DNA of 64,000 nucleotides from Schizochytrium sp. CCTCC M209059 (taxonomy: Eukaryota; Sar; Bigyra; Thraustochytrida; Thraustochytriidae). The notes under the pieces were generated by a model. That model saw nothing but the letters and a program-made list of their open reading frames with translations. It made no database searches and was not told where the DNA came from. The stretch lies in the NCBI GenBank assembly GCA_000818945.1, contig KN805371.1, positions 248,001-312,000 on the forward strand, in the 5' to 3' direction. Below are positions 1-9,836 of this stretch, piece by piece (the stretch's first letter is position 1; each line of letters starts with the position of its first letter). The translations under genes and the position numbers were made by a program.

Positions 1-29
1 TTCTTCTTCTTCTTCTTCTTCTTCTTCTT
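1..29. repeat. (TTC)n microsatellite at the window edge
   Basis: Nine uninterrupted TTC units open the window, 50 bases beyond the stop codon of the first gene. It is a simple tandem repeat with no sign of coding use. Confidence 0.9.
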
Positions 30-79
30 TATGTTTTGTTGTTGTCATTCAACAATCGCACTGTTTCGTTTCTGTCACA

Positions 80-1504
80 TCAGCGAAGCGATATCAGCGT
101 AACGAGGACGGCAACGAACATCATTTGCGGCAGCGATCGCGTGGCATCACTGGGGCTCATCGTTTCTGCAGACTCGAAGTCGTCATCATATTTATCATCA
201 TCATCGGATGCGGAGGTCTCTCGTGATGCGGAAGGCTTGGATGACCGCGATGGCCTCGTCGTTGGATGAGACGTACGCGTGGAAGATGAAGACGTACTTG
301 AAGACGAGCTGGAGCTCGTGGTTGAGCTTGCTTGGCAGGAGGAAACAAGTCCATTCGCATGGAGCTTGCCTTTAAAAGTGGGCCCAAGGTTATACGGGAA
401 GCTGCTTGTCATATGATAAACATATCCAAGCTCGTCGTCCATTCTACCATTGTGTTCGTCGAGATATTCGTCTCCTTGCGCGGTGCAGGCCGCATCATAG
501 TAAAAGTCCTCGAGGTAGATGCCAGACTCACCAGAGATAGTATTACCTGACTGAGTCGTGACATTGTCTCGTACATTTGGTCCCACCAGCGAAGTTGGGA
601 CCGTCCCTTGCGAAAGATCGAAAATGTCCACCAGAAGACACGAACGTTCGCCTTCCGTTCCACAGCCGCCGAGAGAATCGTTGTAGTAGTTGCGCGCCTT
701 CCAGCAGGACTGCGCCTCCACGCCATCCGCAATGTACGGCCCAAGAATAGGAAATCCGTCAGCGGCAAATCCCCAGACCGAGGACTTTGCATCCGAATTG
801 TTCTCACCCTTTAGTGCCGGCATCATGTTGGTGGTTGCATGAATATGATATTGACCGGACGTTTGCGCGTGTCCGCCATTGATGTCAACATCGTAAATCT
901 CGAACTTGGGGGCAAGGCTATTCCATGTTCCGTCGCTGTTGTAGCTTGTGCCGTCAAGAAGGCCGTACACAGCAACGCCGTTGGAGAAAAGCCCGATATT
1001 GCCAAGCGGCTGGTAGCAAACGCTCTCTGTAAATGTCGGTTGCATGGGAATGTAGGCAGTCAGGTTCTGATCCGACGGGCAGCTTGGTCCGGTCGGCCAG
1101 TATCCGCTCGAGCCCGCGGCGCATCCTTGCTTGCCTGTGTACCCGACGCCCCCCCCCCATTCGACAAGATCGCCAACAGAAACACTGGGAACACCGTCCT
1201 CGAAATCGGAGCTTGCCTTGGGTCGCGACTCTAGAAACTCGAAAATCTCGTTCGAGATGACAGTGGTGAACTTGGGAATACCCGACGCCAAAATGCGCAG
1301 GTAATCCCCATCGACTTCAACAGCTTGAACGTCGGTGAGAACGTTGTCCAGAAAGGGCGCCGTCGAAAATTCGTCGCCCGTGTTCATGATCCATGTCGTG
1401 CAGTACACGGAAGTCTCGTTGTCGCAGGCTGTTGCGGCTGTTGTCATCCTTTGCACCGACGCGAGGACCAGCATGGCGAAGCACGCGGCCTTGACGCTCG
1501 ACAT
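80..1504 (-). CDS. Secreted or GPI-anchored YHYH-domain protein
   Basis: A 474-residue protein starting at the ATG at 1504, the first in-frame ATG. It begins with a signal peptide (MSSVKAACFAMLVLASVQRM, cleaved around residue 23). The body carries YHYH-family hallmarks: a QYHIHAT motif near residue 220, a WGFAADGFPILGPY stretch after it, and a DEHNGR...GYVYHMTSSFPYNLGP block near residue 355. The last 90 residues are a Ser/Thr-rich stalk (long runs of S and T), an acidic patch and a hydrophobic tail ending in LISLR, which looks like a GPI-anchor signal or terminal membrane helix. YHYH proteins are widespread extracellular proteins of unknown reaction; the clustered histidines suggest metal binding, which is inference. 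It diverges from the piggyBac-derived gene. Confidence 0.85.
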   Translation of the reverse strand: MSSVKAACFAMLVLASVQRMTTAATACDNETSVYCTTWIMNTGDEFSTAPFLDNVLTDVQAVEVDGDYLRILASGIPKFTTVISNEIFEFLESRPKASSDFEDGVPSVSVGDLVEWGGGVGYTGKQGCAAGSSGYWPTGPSCPSDQNLTAYIPMQPTFTESVCYQPLGNIGLFSNGVAVYGLLDGTSYNSDGTWNSLAPKFEIYDVDINGGHAQTSGQYHIHATTNMMPALKGENNSDAKSSVWGFAADGFPILGPYIADGVEAQSCWKARNYYNDSLGGCGTEGERSCLLVDIFDLSQGTVPTSLVGPNVRDNVTTQSGNTISGESGIYLEDFYYDAACTAQGDEYLDEHNGRMDDELGYVYHMTSSFPYNLGPTFKGKLHANGLVSSCQASSTTSSSSSSSTSSSSTRTSHPTTRPSRSSKPSASRETSASDDDDKYDDDFESAETMSPSDATRSLPQMMFVAVLVTLISLR

Positions 1505-2111
1505 CTTTTTCAATTGGTAGGCTGGGGAGAAAAGAAGGGAATGAAGCGGGAAAATGAAGGAAAGAAGAGAAAGTCAATCAACTGACTCTTCTTTCGTGCT
1601 TGGAACTTTGGTTGTTTCTTTGGGGTTCTCGCTCTTGTGGCTTTTTTTCCTTTTTTCTCCTCTTGTTGTTCTTTTTTTTTTGCTTGAGGCTTTTGGCTGT
1701 CACGGTTGCGGGTTTGCTTGCTCCGAGGGATTTGTCAATTTGCTTGCTTTGTGCTTCATGTATAGTTTTTTAGCTTGCTTCATGTGATCGATGTGCTTGC
1801 ATATCTATATAAAGCATGGCGAGCTCAGCCTTTTTCTCCAACCTACAAGCAGACATAGCGCCCACACGAACGAAGCGCCGCCGAACGCGTGCCTCCCACC
1901 TTCGCCGTGCATGGTCCCCGCGGCGCGCATGCACTACACTATACCCGAAACGAATACGCGTCGAACTTGTGCCTCCTACCCGCCGCCGCTCCGAACTCCA
2001 AGTCCCCAAAGCGCCGAACGCGGCAGAGAGCCGAGCCCGTCAGTGCTTCGGTTATGAAACGTCACGTTTCACGCCGTTTCTCCGCGTGGACGTTGACAGT
2101 TTCGCAACGGC
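1505..2111. other. Intergenic region between divergent genes
   Basis: About 600 bases between the YHYH gene and the piggyBac-derived gene. It is T-rich at 1600-1690, then contains a TATA-like element and a GC-rich stretch. Short overlapping frames here lack any recognisable domain. I see no gene. Confidence 0.6.
1806..1813 (+). promoter_or_regulatory. TATA-box-like element
   Basis: TATATAAA on the plus strand, about 300 bases upstream of the first ATG of the piggyBac-derived gene. It is a plausible core promoter for that gene with a long 5' leader. The match is only to the consensus. Confidence 0.35.
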
Positions 2112-5100
2112 ATGATTTTTCCCTCGGCGCGTCGCCCGTCTCGTCTCGTCTCGTCTCTCTTCTTGCTTGCTTGGCCTGGCCTGGCTTGTCTCATCGCGCC
2201 TCGTGTTTCTATCGTCCTTGGCCGCTCGCTCGGGCCGGCGCAGACACGCTTGAGCGAGCTCTCGGCGAGGCGCGAGGCGCGTGCTCGCAGCATGAGCTCC
2301 GTCGCGCAGCAGCAGGGCGGACCCCCCCCGGGCAGGCGCGCGTGGGGCTCGGAAAGCGTCGATGCGGAGGACTTTGTCCTGGCGGTCTCCGCGGGCGGCG
2401 ACGATGTGGAGGCGCAACACACGAGCTCGCGGAGGGAGGCCGGGCCCTTCGAGGGCGCGCACGGGAGCGCGCGGGGCTGGGCGAGAGAAAACGGGGACCT
2501 CGATCTCACGCTTTCGGAGGCCCGCGCCATCCCCTCGCCTGCAGCAGGAATCCTGCACGCCGACGAGCGCGACGTCCTCGACGAGGTCGTTCGACCCGAG
2601 CTCGTGGAGGTTGGGCGTCGGCTTAGCACACATTTTCAGAGTCGTCGTAACGTGAGCAACCAGCACGACCTCAATGACCATCTCGCCATGTGGGTCATGG
2701 AGACTGGCACGTTTCAAGCTGTTCGGGATAGGCTGACCGCGATTTCGTCCGGAAACTCCCCGCTTGCCTCAGCAGATATTGTTCAATTCATCTATCTTCT
2801 TTTCAAGATGGAGGCACAGGGAGCGCCAGCAAGCGTCTTTCTCTCCGAGGAAGTCCGTTCGAACTCTTTGAACGCTATCAATCTGGAGACTTTTCATCGT
2901 TATCTCGATGCGATTAATGACGATGCGCCCCCTCTCTTCGTCCCCGAAACGCCCATTCCCACAGAGGAAAGACTTCACTTTGGGCCGGAGACGTCTACAC
3001 AGTTCCCCATGGGGGGATCCGTTGAGGCCTCAAAGTACATGCAAGAACGTTTGGCCCTCTTTTCGAACTTTGCTTGCAAGCTCTTTCTTTCGGGATCCTC
3101 GGTCGTTAGCCTGGACTACGAAATCCTTAGGCCGGCTGCACGCGCTGGCTTTGACCGCTTATTGGCGGCCCGATCGGTCGCGACAGGCATTGTGCTTTCC
3201 CACGAGGCCTATGCCTCGAGCATCACGGACCGGAGTCAAGTTTTGCGTGTGCTCAGCCCGATCGCAGCGTACGAAGAAGACGAAACAGAAGAAGCGGCCT
3301 CCTCCTCCAAGCCACAGGTCTTTCTTGACACCTGGAGTAGCCAGTTTCACCTTGCTGAGCATGAAGCGATGCAAAGTCTTAGGTGTATCACACGCTGGAA
3401 AGTGCCGGGAAGCGGTCCGATGTTCAATCGTTGGAAAGTGCGATGGGGCCAACATGAAGATACCTATGACTTGCGATACTCTAGTGGCTGCGGCGAGACA
3501 CTTGCCATCAGCGTCACCGATACTCGCTTTGCGCCAGACCAATGGACGGCGTTGTCGGAGCGAGACATCAGCAAGCTCACGCATGCGCCCGTAGCAGCGT
3601 GGCCGCTTCCTAGCGATCTCTTTGTTGAGATTTGCTCTTCAGGTGTTCACAAAGCAAACGCCTTTCCATTGGCATTTGGGCGAACAACCAACGCCAACGT
3701 GGCCATGACACTCGCAGCGCTCGCGTTCCGGCTTGATGATGAAGCAAGCCGCCCTCAGAGCGAAGCTTTACCGAAATGCATTCAAGAAGCTGGCAGCAGC
3801 GTTCTTGCAGTTACCGGGGATTTGCAGGCGCTCATCGCAGACATCAAATCTGATGAATTGTCGGCCGAGACAAGTCTTGAATCACTGCCTTTGCACGACC
3901 TGCAGCAACTCGCCAAGGCCCTGGGCCTTCCCTTGAGCCGTGGTCTTGAGGCTGCAGAGCTCGCGACGATCATCAAGCCATTCATTTCGGGGGATCTCTT
4001 GCGCGCTGGACTCGTTGCGTCTCTTTTACGGCCCATCGAGGCTGCGCCGAAACAGGACGCGGTACCGCGGACCAACGCTATTGCTGCGCTCCACCACGAG
4101 CTAGTAAAATGCAAACTCGCGACTCGCGTGCTTTCTCCGCGACGCGTTGGGCTCGTCCATGCCTCAGGTCTCCAAACCCATTGTACGGATCTCGAAGGCT
4201 TCGTGGCCTTTGAAGCAACAATTGCTCCATCGATCCTGCCCGGAGTCGATGCAGAGCTTCCTGCTGACAGCTCTCCAGTCTTGCAACGAGTGTTTGCAGC
4301 AGCAGCTGCTCATGCAACCCACGTAAACGACCCGTTCGTATCAACAACTTCTGCGCCGTCTTCAAGTTCATCTTCGCTTCCATTGTCGCGGCAAGACGTA
4401 TCTACATCAATGGACGGCGTTTCGGCCACAGCCTCGACATTGCCGCTTCACCTGGACGCAGACGAATCACAAGACGCAGAGGCTGCGCAAGGCGCAGACA
4501 GCGCGCAAGAGAATGCTGGCATGCAGTTAGCTGCCGTCGACGTTGCTCTACGCAAGACGCCATCTGCGCTCGCAGATGACAAGTTCCTGTTTGACCGCTT
4601 TGGAACCTTTGCGAATGTGCAGCTGGATCCTAACGCATCGTCTTTCAACGAAGACGTACGACACTTCCATGAGCTTGTGCCTCGGCGGGCCGATCGCTGC
4701 AGCATTCTGCAGCGCTCTGCGAGTGGCCTACATAACGTATTTTTCGTGGTGGTGGCGTCCAGCGCGCAACTCGATGGGAGCGAAGCTGTACCCTCGTCGA
4801 ACGCATGGACGCAAGGTCAGATCTTGCGCATCGTCCATGTCAGAATCGCACCACGTCTCGTTATGGATCTTGCGCTCACTGTTGGCTACATCGGTGAACA
4901 GTACATGGCATGGGCTCTGGATTCTAGTGCCGAACTGCCGAGGGACGAGGATCTCAATTTCCTCGAAAGCAAATGGGGCTTGACTGCTGGCGATGTGAAA
5001 ATGCGACGCTGGCAGGCCATTATGGCCGCTTCGCACCCGAATGTGCGACGAGAGCGGAACCGCGCTGTACAGCCAGTCAGTCGTTTGTCTAAGCCAATCC

Positions 5101-6164
5101 GTTCCATTGTACCTCGGGCTGTCGAATGGTGCAATCAGTGTGCCTGGCTCCGTGCTCGGATTGGTGAAGACGCTACCCTGTGCAACGGACCTCGTGGCTG
5201 GCTTGTGCACCTGCTGGCGACGTGCGCGCACAATGCTATCAACAGCTACCTGGTCATCAGCACCGCAGCTTCTGTATCGAGCTGGAGGAGCCCGGAGGGA
5301 TGGCTAGAAGACCGTAAGGCGCGTGGGTCGTTTTCGTACCTCGTAAATGCCAAACTTACTTGGCCAGGCTTTCGCGACGCAATGCAAAGGTATGCCGACT
5401 TTGCGGACCCTCGTCCAGGGCAGGACGTCCAGCAAGATGCGCTTGCTCTTCATCGCGCATCGTTGGGAAGAAATGGAAGCGCTGACGCGGGACATGCAGA
5501 ATCAGCCTTGGCCCAGGTGGGCCCGCAGGGCTGTCTTCGATTTCAGGGCGAAGTTTGGGAGCCGGAAATGAATCAAGTCCAATTGGTGGCGCTGCGCGAG
5601 TCGATAGACGCTCTCATCGCAAAAAATCATGCGTTTCGCATGCGAATACTCATGGAAAACCCTCTGCTAGTTTTTCTCCGACAAAGCCACAGTCGCGGCA
5701 TTCGTCACACCGCGTCGACGATTGACATGGCCAAGTATGGCGACGAGGTGGAAAAAACGGTGCGACGCGATGGCGTGCCCTGCTATTTGTGCTGCGCCGA
5801 ATGTGAGAAGAAAACCAAGCCGGGGCACACGGCGCGCCGAGCTTATCATACCAAAACGTGGTGTGTGGACTGCGGACTCATTCCCCTCTGCACGACGGGC
5901 CGTGCAATGTGGAATAACAGAACCTGCTTTGAAGTTTGGCATGATCCAGCGGTGGACACCAAAAGACACGGAAATCTCGATCTGTGCCCATGCCAAAATC
6001 CTGAGAATCAGTTTGGCGATCCCTTTTTGGATGAAGCGGAGACCACAGACTCGGAGACAGCTCGGCTGTTTCCACGGCATGTTATCACAGACACGCGTAC
6101 GTTTTTGCAGCGAAGTTCGCGCAAGCGGCGGCGCATTTTGAGTGCAGCGGCAACGCATGAGTAA
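2112..6164 (+). CDS. piggyBac transposase-derived protein, probably domesticated
   Basis: A 1350-residue frame; the ATG at 2292 (MSSVAQQQGG) is an equally likely start, because residues 1-60 are largely encoded by a CGTCT/CTTG repeat-like leader. The C-terminus has a piggyBac-type Cys-rich finger: CYLCCAEC, then TWCVDCGLIPLC, then CFEVWHD. Before it lies a block (RAVEWCNQC...HLLATCAHNAINSYLVI) resembling the last helical part of piggyBac transposases, where the family has YxxxMGGVDxxDQ. Residues near 595-630 (LHDLQQLAKALGLPL) resemble a SAP DNA-binding motif. The acidic catalytic residues are not evident: the expected VDE position reads EHEAM and the GVD position reads VEW. A long intact frame with a lost triad suggests domestication rather than an active transposon. 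No terminal inverted repeats were seen. The overall assignment is moderately sure. Confidence 0.6.
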   Translation: MIFPSARRPSRLVSSLFLLAWPGLACLIAPRVSIVLGRSLGPAQTRLSELSARREARARSMSSVAQQQGGPPPGRRAWGSESVDAEDFVLAVSAGGDDVEAQHTSSRREAGPFEGAHGSARGWARENGDLDLTLSEARAIPSPAAGILHADERDVLDEVVRPELVEVGRRLSTHFQSRRNVSNQHDLNDHLAMWVMETGTFQAVRDRLTAISSGNSPLASADIVQFIYLLFKMEAQGAPASVFLSEEVRSNSLNAINLETFHRYLDAINDDAPPLFVPETPIPTEERLHFGPETSTQFPMGGSVEASKYMQERLALFSNFACKLFLSGSSVVSLDYEILRPAARAGFDRLLAARSVATGIVLSHEAYASSITDRSQVLRVLSPIAAYEEDETEEAASSSKPQVFLDTWSSQFHLAEHEAMQSLRCITRWKVPGSGPMFNRWKVRWGQHEDTYDLRYSSGCGETLAISVTDTRFAPDQWTALSERDISKLTHAPVAAWPLPSDLFVEICSSGVHKANAFPLAFGRTTNANVAMTLAALAFRLDDEASRPQSEALPKCIQEAGSSVLAVTGDLQALIADIKSDELSAETSLESLPLHDLQQLAKALGLPLSRGLEAAELATIIKPFISGDLLRAGLVASLLRPIEAAPKQDAVPRTNAIAALHHELVKCKLATRVLSPRRVGLVHASGLQTHCTDLEGFVAFEATIAPSILPGVDAELPADSSPVLQRVFAAAAAHATHVNDPFVSTTSAPSSSSSSLPLSRQDVSTSMDGVSATASTLPLHLDADESQDAEAAQGADSAQENAGMQLAAVDVALRKTPSALADDKFLFDRFGTFANVQLDPNASSFNEDVRHFHELVPRRADRCSILQRSASGLHNVFFVVVASSAQLDGSEAVPSSNAWTQGQILRIVHVRIAPRLVMDLALTVGYIGEQYMAWALDSSAELPRDEDLNFLESKWGLTAGDVKMRRWQAIMAASHPNVRRERNRAVQPVSRLSKPIRSIVPRAVEWCNQCAWLRARIGEDATLCNGPRGWLVHLLATCAHNAINSYLVISTAASVSSWRSPEGWLEDRKARGSFSYLVNAKLTWPGFRDAMQRYADFADPRPGQDVQQDALALHRASLGRNGSADAGHAESALAQVGPQGCLRFQGEVWEPEMNQVQLVALRESIDALIAKNHAFRMRILMENPLLVFLRQSHSRGIRHTASTIDMAKYGDEVEKTVRRDGVPCYLCCAECEKKTKPGHTARRAYHTKTWCVDCGLIPLCTTGRAMWNNRTCFEVWHDPAVDTKRHGNLDLCPCQNPENQFGDPFLDEAETTDSETARLFPRHVITDTRTFLQRSSRKRRRILSAAATHE

Positions 6165-6278
6165 AACTTGGGGTTAAAAGTAGACGATTTTTGCTAAATT
6201 TCGGTCGAGGTCGGTTTTTCTCTCCGAAAAAGAAGCTCGAGTGATTTCAAATCAATGCAAGGAAGGACCAAAGTATAA

Positions 6279-6326
6279 ATGTATGTATGTAGGTATGTAT
6301 GTGAGTATGTATGCATGCATACACAC
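6279..6326. repeat. (ATGT)n-type degenerate microsatellite
   Basis: An interrupted GTAT/ATGC repeat in the 275-base gap between the convergent piggyBac-derived and lipase genes. It probably lies in 3' flanking sequence of both. Confidence 0.8.
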
Positions 6327-6439
6327 GTAAGCCCGAGCGAGTATTAGATTTACATTGCGCACGAGCGAGCGTCAGATTTTGTTGATATAATCTGGCCACT
6401 CCTTTGACCGCCACGAAGCTGAAATACTGAGGCTATATC

Positions 6440-9400
6440 CTACTTGCGGCTCTTCTCCGGAGCATCAGCTTGCGGGGGCGCCGGCGAGGCGTCATCAAGG
6501 CCTTCGGCCAAAACGGCGAGCCTGCGCTCAATTTCAAGGCGATCTTTGAGCATGCCGAGAGCAGGCCAAGTCATGCGGCTGCCAGTCCGCAGGTAGACTC
6601 CCATGGTTCGCGGGGTGTCAGGGTCAGCAATCAGGTGCACGTAAGACCACATGCGCAATGGCGGAACAAGCGTGAGAGTACCACGTGTGTTACCGAGAAA
6701 TACCGAGCTCGCGTCGACGGACATGACGCGTGGCATGAGAGAAAAGTCGCGAACGAGCTCGAGCCATTTTTTCAGGTCAAGCTTAAGCAGACGCTCAATG
6801 TACGAAAGCAGAAAACCGCCCCGCCAACCTCTTCCACGGCCATGCGACACGGGTTTACCTGCACTGCCGCGGTGCGAGTAAAAGAAGGGACTAATGTGGG
6901 GTTCCACCTGCGAGACTACCGTAAAGGTGACATTGAAGAGCTGGCGCAAAGCGTCGAACGGCAGCTCATTCTGAAAGCTGCCGTCGCGCCAGAAGCGGCC
7001 AAAGGAGTGATAGGGCGTGATTTGCCCGCGCGAGTCCTTGCGAAGAAGCTCAATGGGGGGCAGCAGACGCGGGAGGGCGGAGCTGGCGAGCACCGCGCTG
7101 TAAATGACTACATCCGGAGTCGTGCGGTAGCAGAGGACCCGGGTGTGCTGCTTCCCCTTGGCATCGATATTGTAAACAGGAATAATGAGCGCTTTGTGAG
7201 ATCGCTCGTACGCCTCACGAAACGTGAGATCACCGCAAACCTGCTTGACTAGCTTGGGAACCCAGTCTTCGGTGTCAAAAATGTTGCCCCGGCTCATGAG
7301 GTTCTTCAACATACCCCAGTAGCCTGCAGAACAAGGGTTGAAGACCTTGCAAAGCACCTCGGGTCGCATTTGTTCGCGAAGCTCCTCGTCGGTTCGGGTG
7401 CACACGTAGCTTCCGACGAGCGCACCTCCCGATGCGCCAGTAATGTATTCGGGCAGCATGTCGCGGTCGACAAGCGTCTTGACGACACCAAGATGATAAA
7501 ATGCATTGCCGGCGCCTCCACTAAGACAGAGCGCCGTTTCTCCATAGGTGTGCGCGAGCTCAGAAAAGAAGCGACGCTTGCTCTCCCAAAACGCAGACCG
7601 CAAGTGACCTGCTTCCGTCTCGGGGTAGCTGGTGTGCTCGGGGGACGCCTCGCTATAGGTTTCGCTATTTCCCGTGGTACCTCTCGACGGGGATCTGAGC
7701 TTCGATGCAGCATCTGATACACTTGCACTTTTGGGGGAAACTGCCGAGATGCGAGCGGACCCTGATCCTCTACGGGAGCGACCGCGAGGAGAACGCCCAT
7801 TTTCTAGCTGGCTGGCCTTTTCGTCGCCCTGCGAGGCACCTGCAGGGAGACGAGCCTCCTCGGGCGCTTCCGAGTTGGACTGAAGACGCGACAAGAACGA
7901 GCGACTTTCGGCTGTCGGGCTTTGCGCGTCGCGCATTCGCGTCAAGGTTGCACGCATTGGGTTGGTCCATTGACTGGCGCGCGCCTGGAGACCGCCCAAT
8001 GCGCGTTCCGCCATTTCTGCCATACTTTCGCGTCGCAGCCGACCATTGGTGGAAGCAAATTTTCGCTTGATCACGGCCCAGTGCTTGAAGCGAAGGACCT
8101 CCGGGTTGGTGCACGCATCAATCTCGTCGAGGGCATCTAGAAAGGTTGAGACAAGCTGACGCATTTCTAGGTTTGTCCCGGTATGATTCATGGCATACGG
8201 GTGCTCGTTGGCAAGCTCATTCAAGGAGGTTGCGCTGGCACGGAGTACACCGAGAAGCTCGTGCTCGTTCTCGTTTTCAGGGTCATCGATGAGGTTCGTC
8301 GCGCTCGCAGCAGAAGACACTGAGCCAGTCTCTTCGTCGTCCGCAACGGACGGCACGATGTCGGTTCGGCCTTGCTCCGCAGCGCCAGACTCGAGAGCGA
8401 GGTGACGTGTTGCGCGTCGCAGTGTGCGCAAATGGTGCTTGAGCGTAGGAACGTTGGTAAGCGAACCACTCGACTTGCCCTCTTTGACGTCGAGTTGGCG
8501 CGCGTGGCGTCTCCAGGTGGCATAGCTCGACGCCTTGGCAAGCTGGTAATATTCGTTTCGGTTCGAGCGGAAAAGACCCTCGAAGATGCTCACGAGCTGC
8601 CGCACCATGATATAGGCCGCCAGCTCGATGAAGATGACTATGACGGTGAAGAGAAGGAGCGGAATGCGGGCGATTGTGTAAAAGGGTCCAGTGCCATGAT
8701 GGCCGACAAACTCCTGAGGTGCCTCGTCCAGTGCGGCGTCATCGGGATCGTCGACGGAGTCAGCGTGAGCCCGCTTATGGCGGTGCCAGGCGAGCCGGCG
8801 CGACTCATATGCGGCGGCCTTGAGATATTCTTTGGCGGCCTTGAAGCCGTCCATTTCGACGGGATCGATATTGTACAGCTGGGGGAGCTGGGAAATGACG
8901 CTAGGGTCGACGATGAGCAGAAATTTGGTTTTCACGCGCTCTTCATTTGCTTTCCAGAGGCAGGCGCGCAGTGCCGAATCGAACGTTTCGCCGTGAATGA
9001 CTTCGGGGCCCACTTCGTCCATGATGAGAACGTCGACGTCGGCTTCAAAGGCGCACATGATCTCCTCCCGTGCCCATTCGTAGATTTCCTCTACGTCGTA
9101 CTGCAAGGCATCTTCTGCCGGGAGCCAGCGCACCTCGCCGGACGTCAAGCTGCGGAGACACTTGCGTCTCGTGGGTTTGCCTGCGTTGACTTCGCTGGGT
9201 CTGAAGCGAGGAGTCCACGCGGGTGAGTCCTCTCCGGAGTTTTTGGACGCGAGGCCCGCGGGCGTGACCTCGAGCGTGACGATGCCGCCCACCTTGGCCT
9301 TTTCGTGCTGTTGGCCGTTCATCTTGCGCGCGAAGCGCAGGATCTCGCCGCGGTCATCCTCGACTTTGTCGCTCGCGAGCGTCAGCGCCACGCTGCGTCT

Positions 9401-9454
9401 CTGTTGCGACGCCTCCGCGCCTTCGTGCGCCGCGCGCAGCATCATCGCGCTCAT
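6440..9454 (-). CDS. Patatin-like triacylglycerol lipase (SDP1/TGL3-5 type)
   Basis: A 1004-residue protein from the first in-frame ATG at 9454. A hydrophobic segment near residues 258-290 (LLLFTVIVIFIELAAYIMV) leads into a DUF3336-type region (SYATWRRHARQLD, near 300). The patatin domain follows near residue 640: oxyanion loop LSGGAGNAFYHLGVV, nucleophile elbow GASGG (GxSxG) near 672, and the catalytic Asp in FWRDGSFQNELP near 820. Between DUF3336 and patatin is a low-complexity Ser/Arg-rich insert of about 130 residues. Plant SDP1 and yeast Tgl3/4/5 have this DUF3336-patatin order and hydrolyse stored triacylglycerol on lipid droplets; the same role here is inference and would suit an oil-storing protist. 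The frame stays open upstream to 9916 but without ATG, across a (TTTC)n repeat that is probably 5' leader. Confidence 0.9.
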   Translation of the reverse strand: MSAMMLRAAHEGAEASQQRRSVALTLASDKVEDDRGEILRFARKMNGQQHEKAKVGGIVTLEVTPAGLASKNSGEDSPAWTPRFRPSEVNAGKPTRRKCLRSLTSGEVRWLPAEDALQYDVEEIYEWAREEIMCAFEADVDVLIMDEVGPEVIHGETFDSALRACLWKANEERVKTKFLLIVDPSVISQLPQLYNIDPVEMDGFKAAKEYLKAAAYESRRLAWHRHKRAHADSVDDPDDAALDEAPQEFVGHHGTGPFYTIARIPLLLFTVIVIFIELAAYIMVRQLVSIFEGLFRSNRNEYYQLAKASSYATWRRHARQLDVKEGKSSGSLTNVPTLKHHLRTLRRATRHLALESGAAEQGRTDIVPSVADDEETGSVSSAASATNLIDDPENENEHELLGVLRASATSLNELANEHPYAMNHTGTNLEMRQLVSTFLDALDEIDACTNPEVLRFKHWAVIKRKFASTNGRLRRESMAEMAERALGGLQARASQWTNPMRATLTRMRDAQSPTAESRSFLSRLQSNSEAPEEARLPAGASQGDEKASQLENGRSPRGRSRRGSGSARISAVSPKSASVSDAASKLRSPSRGTTGNSETYSEASPEHTSYPETEAGHLRSAFWESKRRFFSELAHTYGETALCLSGGAGNAFYHLGVVKTLVDRDMLPEYITGASGGALVGSYVCTRTDEELREQMRPEVLCKVFNPCSAGYWGMLKNLMSRGNIFDTEDWVPKLVKQVCGDLTFREAYERSHKALIIPVYNIDAKGKQHTRVLCYRTTPDVVIYSAVLASSALPRLLPPIELLRKDSRGQITPYHSFGRFWRDGSFQNELPFDALRQLFNVTFTVVSQVEPHISPFFYSHRGSAGKPVSHGRGRGWRGGFLLSYIERLLKLDLKKWLELVRDFSLMPRVMSVDASSVFLGNTRGTLTLVPPLRMWSYVHLIADPDTPRTMGVYLRTGSRMTWPALGMLKDRLEIERRLAVLAEGLDDASPAPPQADAPEKSRK

Positions 9455-9805
9455 CGCGCGCCGCGCCCCCTCCCCTCTCGCCGCGGTTCCTGCTGCTCGC
9501 CGCAGCCGCGCTGGGCCTCGCCTGCCTGATGAACGCGGCCGATGGCGACAAGAAAGACACAGAGACAGACGCCGGGCAGACTGACTGACCGACCGACCGA
9601 CAGACAGACAGAACCCCGGCCGCTCGCCGCCGCCGCGGCCCGGGCCGGCCCTGCGCGCCCTCCCGCCCGCCCGCGTCGCCTGGCCTCGCTGCCCTCGCCG
9701 CGCCGCGCCTCGTTGCCGCTCTGCCGCCCGCCAGGCTTCCCGGCGTTCGCGCCGCGGCGTGCCTTTAAAGCAAGCACCTTTCTTTCTTCTTTTCTTTCTT
9801 TCAGC

Positions 9806-9836
<31 letters not shown>

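Noticed and set aside
1889..2626. Plus-strand frame of 245 codons at the start of the piggyBac-derived gene
   Set aside because: It overlaps the better frame, is Arg/Ala-rich and reflects GC-rich composition.
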